In this document: one piece after another, positions 61,864-64,000 of the stretch
Position numbering within the stretch: the first letter of the stretch is position 1
How the letters are laid out: each line of letters opens with the position of its first letter
Source: Terrisporobacter mayombei
GTDB lineage: Bacteria > Bacillota > Clostridia > Peptostreptococcales > Peptostreptococcaceae
Assembly: GCF_020748465.1 (NCBI RefSeq)
Contig: NZ_JAHZMP010000007.1
Coordinates: 62,001-126,000 of the forward strand
Direction of reading: 5' to 3'
DNA length: 64,000 nt
Translations under genes and position numbers: made by a program
Notes under the pieces: generated by a model
What the model saw: only the letters and a program-made list of their open reading frames with translations
Told to the model about the DNA's origin: nothing
Databases searched by the model: none

Positions 61864-63570
61864 ATTAGAATAAATGAAAATTCATATATTATATTATACA
61901 AATTGCCAATAGAAGAAGTTAAAAATAGTTTACAGGATAATGGTATCTATAATTTTATACCTTTAAATAATCAATCTGGAGTTATTTATACACCTGAAGA
62001 TTATGATGAAAAAAAACTTAATAATATAGATGTCATAGATTGGTGGGAAGAATCTACATCCACGAGTACACTTATTAATATTACAGATAATTTGAAAGAA
62101 GGAGTAGATATTTTAACTGCTTCTGGTATAAGTGCTTTTAACAATCCTTATGTAAATTTAACTGGAGAAGGTATTTTAGTTGCCATAATAGATTCTGGAA
62201 TAGACTACTTACACCCAGACTTTATAAAAGAAGATGGTACCAGTAAGATAGTATCCATATGGAATCAAGAAAGTGATAAGTCAAAACCACCAAATGGTAT
62301 GATTTTTGGTTCAGAATACTCAAATGAAGAAATAAACGAGGCAATAAAAAATAACAATGGAGATTTATGTATAGATGAAATTGGAACAGGAACTATTGCA
62401 GCTGGAATTATTGCTTCTGGAGGAAAAATAAAAGAATCTTATAAAGGAATTGCTCCAAAGGCTGAGTTAATAGTAGTTAAATTGAAACAATATGAAAACA
62501 CATATAGAAAAGATAGAATAAATTATAAAAATTCAGATTTTTTTGCAGCCATATCTTATGTGATTTCTGTATCAAAAAAGCTAAATAAGCCTCTAATAAT
62601 TAATTTTTCTGTAGGTGCAACATCAGCATCATTATATAATTTATCAACTCTTAATACTTTTACAGAGTTATCTCAATCAGGAACAGTAATAGTAAGTGGT
62701 GCAGGAAATGAGGGAAATACAGATATACATTATTCTGGTCAATTTAGTAAAGGTACAACTTTTGATAAAGGGGTTTATAAAGATGTGATATTGCAAGAAG
62801 GAGATGATACTAATATTGATATTACTATAAACTTTCTTGGAGCAGATAAAGTTAAGGTAGCCATAATATCCCCATCAGGTGAAATTAGCCAATTGTCTGA
62901 ATATGTTCCTGATAATTATAAAATTAATGGTAGTTTCAATTTAGAAAACACAGATTATTCCATAGAATATATTTTGCCTTGGTTATTATCAGGTGGTACT
63001 GTTATAAAAATTAAATTAAGAGATATTAAACCGGGTATTTGGACAATTAGGATTATTCCAGAGTACATTATAAATGGTAATTATAATTTATATATACCAA
63101 ATAGAAATATCATATCTCCAACAACAAGATTTTTAGATGGAGATTCATCCTATACTATTACAGCACTTGGTCTTTTGAGATATGTAATAACTGTAGGAAC
63201 TTATAATGAAAAAACAAATTCCATGTGGCTTGGATCATCTAAAGGCCCTCATGGTGAAAATCAAATAAAACCTGATATTGTAGCTTCTGGAGTAAATGTT
63301 ATTTCTGCTTTTCCAAATAATACTTACAATACAGGAACTGGAAGTGGAATAAGTTCTTCCATAGTTTGTGGAATTTTGGCATTAATAATGGAATATATTC
63401 TAAAACAAACTCATTTACCAAGGTACTCTCTTTATAATGAGCCGCTAAAAACATATTTAATGATTGGAGCAACTCAAAATAGCTTATATAATTACCCAAA
63501 TATATCACAAGGTTATGGACTTTTAAACTATCAAAACACTCTAATAAAAATTGCTAAAAATATCGATTAA
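61864..63570 (+). CDS. cspC: Germinant-sensing pseudoprotease CspC
   Basis: Subtilase fold with dead active site: Asp110 is kept ([10 protein letters not shown]), His is Thr175 (GTGTIAAG) and Ser is Gly495 (GTGSGISSS). This matches the pattern of C. difficile CspC, which relays bile-salt germinant signals to CspB. The first TTG (61903) would cut into the conserved N-terminus; family-like sequence (INENSYIILYKLPIEEVK) extends upstream with no ATG, GTG or TTG. ATT at 61864 lies ten bases after AGGAGG and gives 568 residues. An ATG at 61857 is out of frame by one base in an A5 run. The gene begins 15 bases after cspBA. Confidence 0.9.
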   Translation: MRINENSYIILYKLPIEEVKNSLQDNGIYNFIPLNNQSGVIYTPEDYDEKKLNNIDVIDWWEESTSTSTLINITDNLKEGVDILTASGISAFNNPYVNLTGEGILVAIIDSGIDYLHPDFIKEDGTSKIVSIWNQESDKSKPPNGMIFGSEYSNEEINEAIKNNNGDLCIDEIGTGTIAAGIIASGGKIKESYKGIAPKAELIVVKLKQYENTYRKDRINYKNSDFFAAISYVISVSKKLNKPLIINFSVGATSASLYNLSTLNTFTELSQSGTVIVSGAGNEGNTDIHYSGQFSKGTTFDKGVYKDVILQEGDDTNIDITINFLGADKVKVAIISPSGEISQLSEYVPDNYKINGSFNLENTDYSIEYILPWLLSGGTVIKIKLRDIKPGIWTIRIIPEYIINGNYNLYIPNRNIISPTTRFLDGDSSYTITALGLLRYVITVGTYNEKTNSMWLGSSKGPHGENQIKPDIVASGVNVISAFPNNTYNTGTGSGISSSIVCGILALIMEYILKQTHLPRYSLYNEPLKTYLMIGATQNSLYNYPNISQGYGLLNYQNTLIKIAKNID

Positions 63571-63655
63571 ATTTATTATAAAAATAAAATTAAACATGAA
63601 TTATTATAGAGATTTGGTGAAAAATAATAAAAAGGTTGATAAAAGGAGGCACAAT

Positions 63656-63871
63656 TTGAATACAAAAAAAGACAACGTAAATCATGGGGTTAGTAAACAA
63701 CTTAGTGGAAAAGACAATGAAAGATTATGCTCAGCTACTCCAGTTAATAGTGGTTATACAGCAGCTATACTAGATAAAAATGAGGAGTATCCAGATAGTA
63801 AGGTTCCCATTCCTTCTTTAGAAAATGTAATAGAAGCAAAAGATTGGGTAGATAATGGTAGTAGAACTTAA
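63656..63871 (+). CDS. Small soluble protein downstream of cspC (DUF3787-like)
   Basis: TTG at 63656 lies about six bases after AAAGGAGG and gives 71 residues; upstream ATGs in the frame have no ribosome site. The protein is hydrophilic, with CSATPVNSGYTAAILDKNEE and PIPSLENVIEAKDWVDNGSR. This resembles the short DUF3787 family as I recall it. It is probably in the csp transcript, since no terminator lies between (gap 85 bases). A spore-related role is only inferred from position. Confidence 0.65.
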   Translation: MNTKKDNVNHGVSKQLSGKDNERLCSATPVNSGYTAAILDKNEEYPDSKVPIPSLENVIEAKDWVDNGSRT

Positions 63872-63883
63872 AATAATAATAAA

Positions 63884-63912
63884 AAAATAGGGAGTGCAAC
63901 TCCCTATTTTAA
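63884..63912 (+). terminator. Terminator of the csp locus
   Basis: AAAATAGGGAGT and ACTCCCTATTTT form a 12-bp perfect stem with a three-base loop and T-rich tail, 12 bases after the last stop. A TTGACA at 63984-63989 near the window edge may be the -35 of the next gene. Confidence 0.88.
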
Positions 63913-64000
63913 TTTATTGAAATAAAGCATAAATTTGGACGTAATTTTATACATAAAATGTAATAATATTTAGAAAATACGTATTGACATTACCTATTAA

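Noticed and set aside
1-64000. CRISPR array, insertion sequence, prophage or rRNA operon
   Set aside because: I found no regularly spaced repeats, transposase or integrase motifs, phage structural genes or rRNA signatures on reading the window.

Overview
The window is low-GC, AT-rich DNA from an anaerobic, spore-forming Clostridia member. The best taxonomic clue is the right end. It carries a CspB-CspA fusion whose second subtilase domain has lost its catalytic His and Ser, followed by a CspC with the same losses. That arrangement is typical of Peptostreptococcaceae (Clostridioides, Paeniclostridium, Paraclostridium and relatives). Two near-perfect matches to the C. difficile-type CcpA site (GAAAANGTTTTC), PRD/PTS regulators, a T-box and a SAM-I riboswitch agree. 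I do not name a species.

Layout. 1-3.1 kb: 3' end of a sodium:solute symporter, a T-box leader, a LarA-type racemase and tRNA-Lys(CUU). 3.2-13.7 kb: a wrecked small gene, then a co-directional cluster of two TIGR04282/TIGR04283-type transferases, a variant APH-fold kinase, two TVP38/TMEM64 membrane proteins, a cysteine-rich Fe-S protein, a YnjBCD-like ABC importer and a nucleoside hydrolase. This recalls the E. coli ydjXYZ-ynjABCD neighbourhood and is the best candidate for an uncharacterised system. 13.8-24.7 kb: a broken XRE/TPR gene, a SAM-riboswitch-controlled homoserine dehydrogenase, a small alarmone synthetase, a CoA-binding protein, a secreted nuclease, HPF, an ECF sigma factor with a putative anti-sigma factor, SurE, and a ZIP transporter behind an exact Fur box. 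24.8-33.5 kb: LysR with a divergent ferredoxin-nitroreductase, lipA-lplA, an aldo/keto reductase, a GNAT, a PqqD-like protein coupled to an OPT transporter, and a frameshifted nitroreductase.

33.7-50.1 kb is mostly sugar use: topB, then a PRD activator with fruK-fruA, then a GntR regulator with a chitobiose/cellobiose-type PTS operon (IIB, IIC, GH4, ChbG deacetylase, IIA). A nanE/ROK remnant, a MurR/RpiR regulator and a nagB-nagA-gntR operon follow. The chitobiose and nag modules would together take amino-sugar disaccharides to fructose-6-phosphate. Operators for both GntR proteins are visible. 50.3-56.5 kb: a FAD-Rieske oxidoreductase, a DUF2238-like membrane protein, a PrsA-like foldase, a cupin, a TPR protein and an orphan EIIC. 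56.8-64 kb: an Ig-like membrane protein, a small TPR-like protein and the germination locus cspBA-cspC with a small downstream gene.

The window has five damaged loci (3.2, 13.8, 20.6, 33.0 and 46.2 kb). Two of these carry one-base losses in A/T runs, which could be real decay or read errors. Three genes (the MurR-type regulator, cspBA and cspC) seem to lack a well-placed ATG/GTG/TTG start. No CRISPR array, prophage, insertion sequence or rRNA was seen. Everything here rests on reading the sequence and recalled family knowledge; no search was run.
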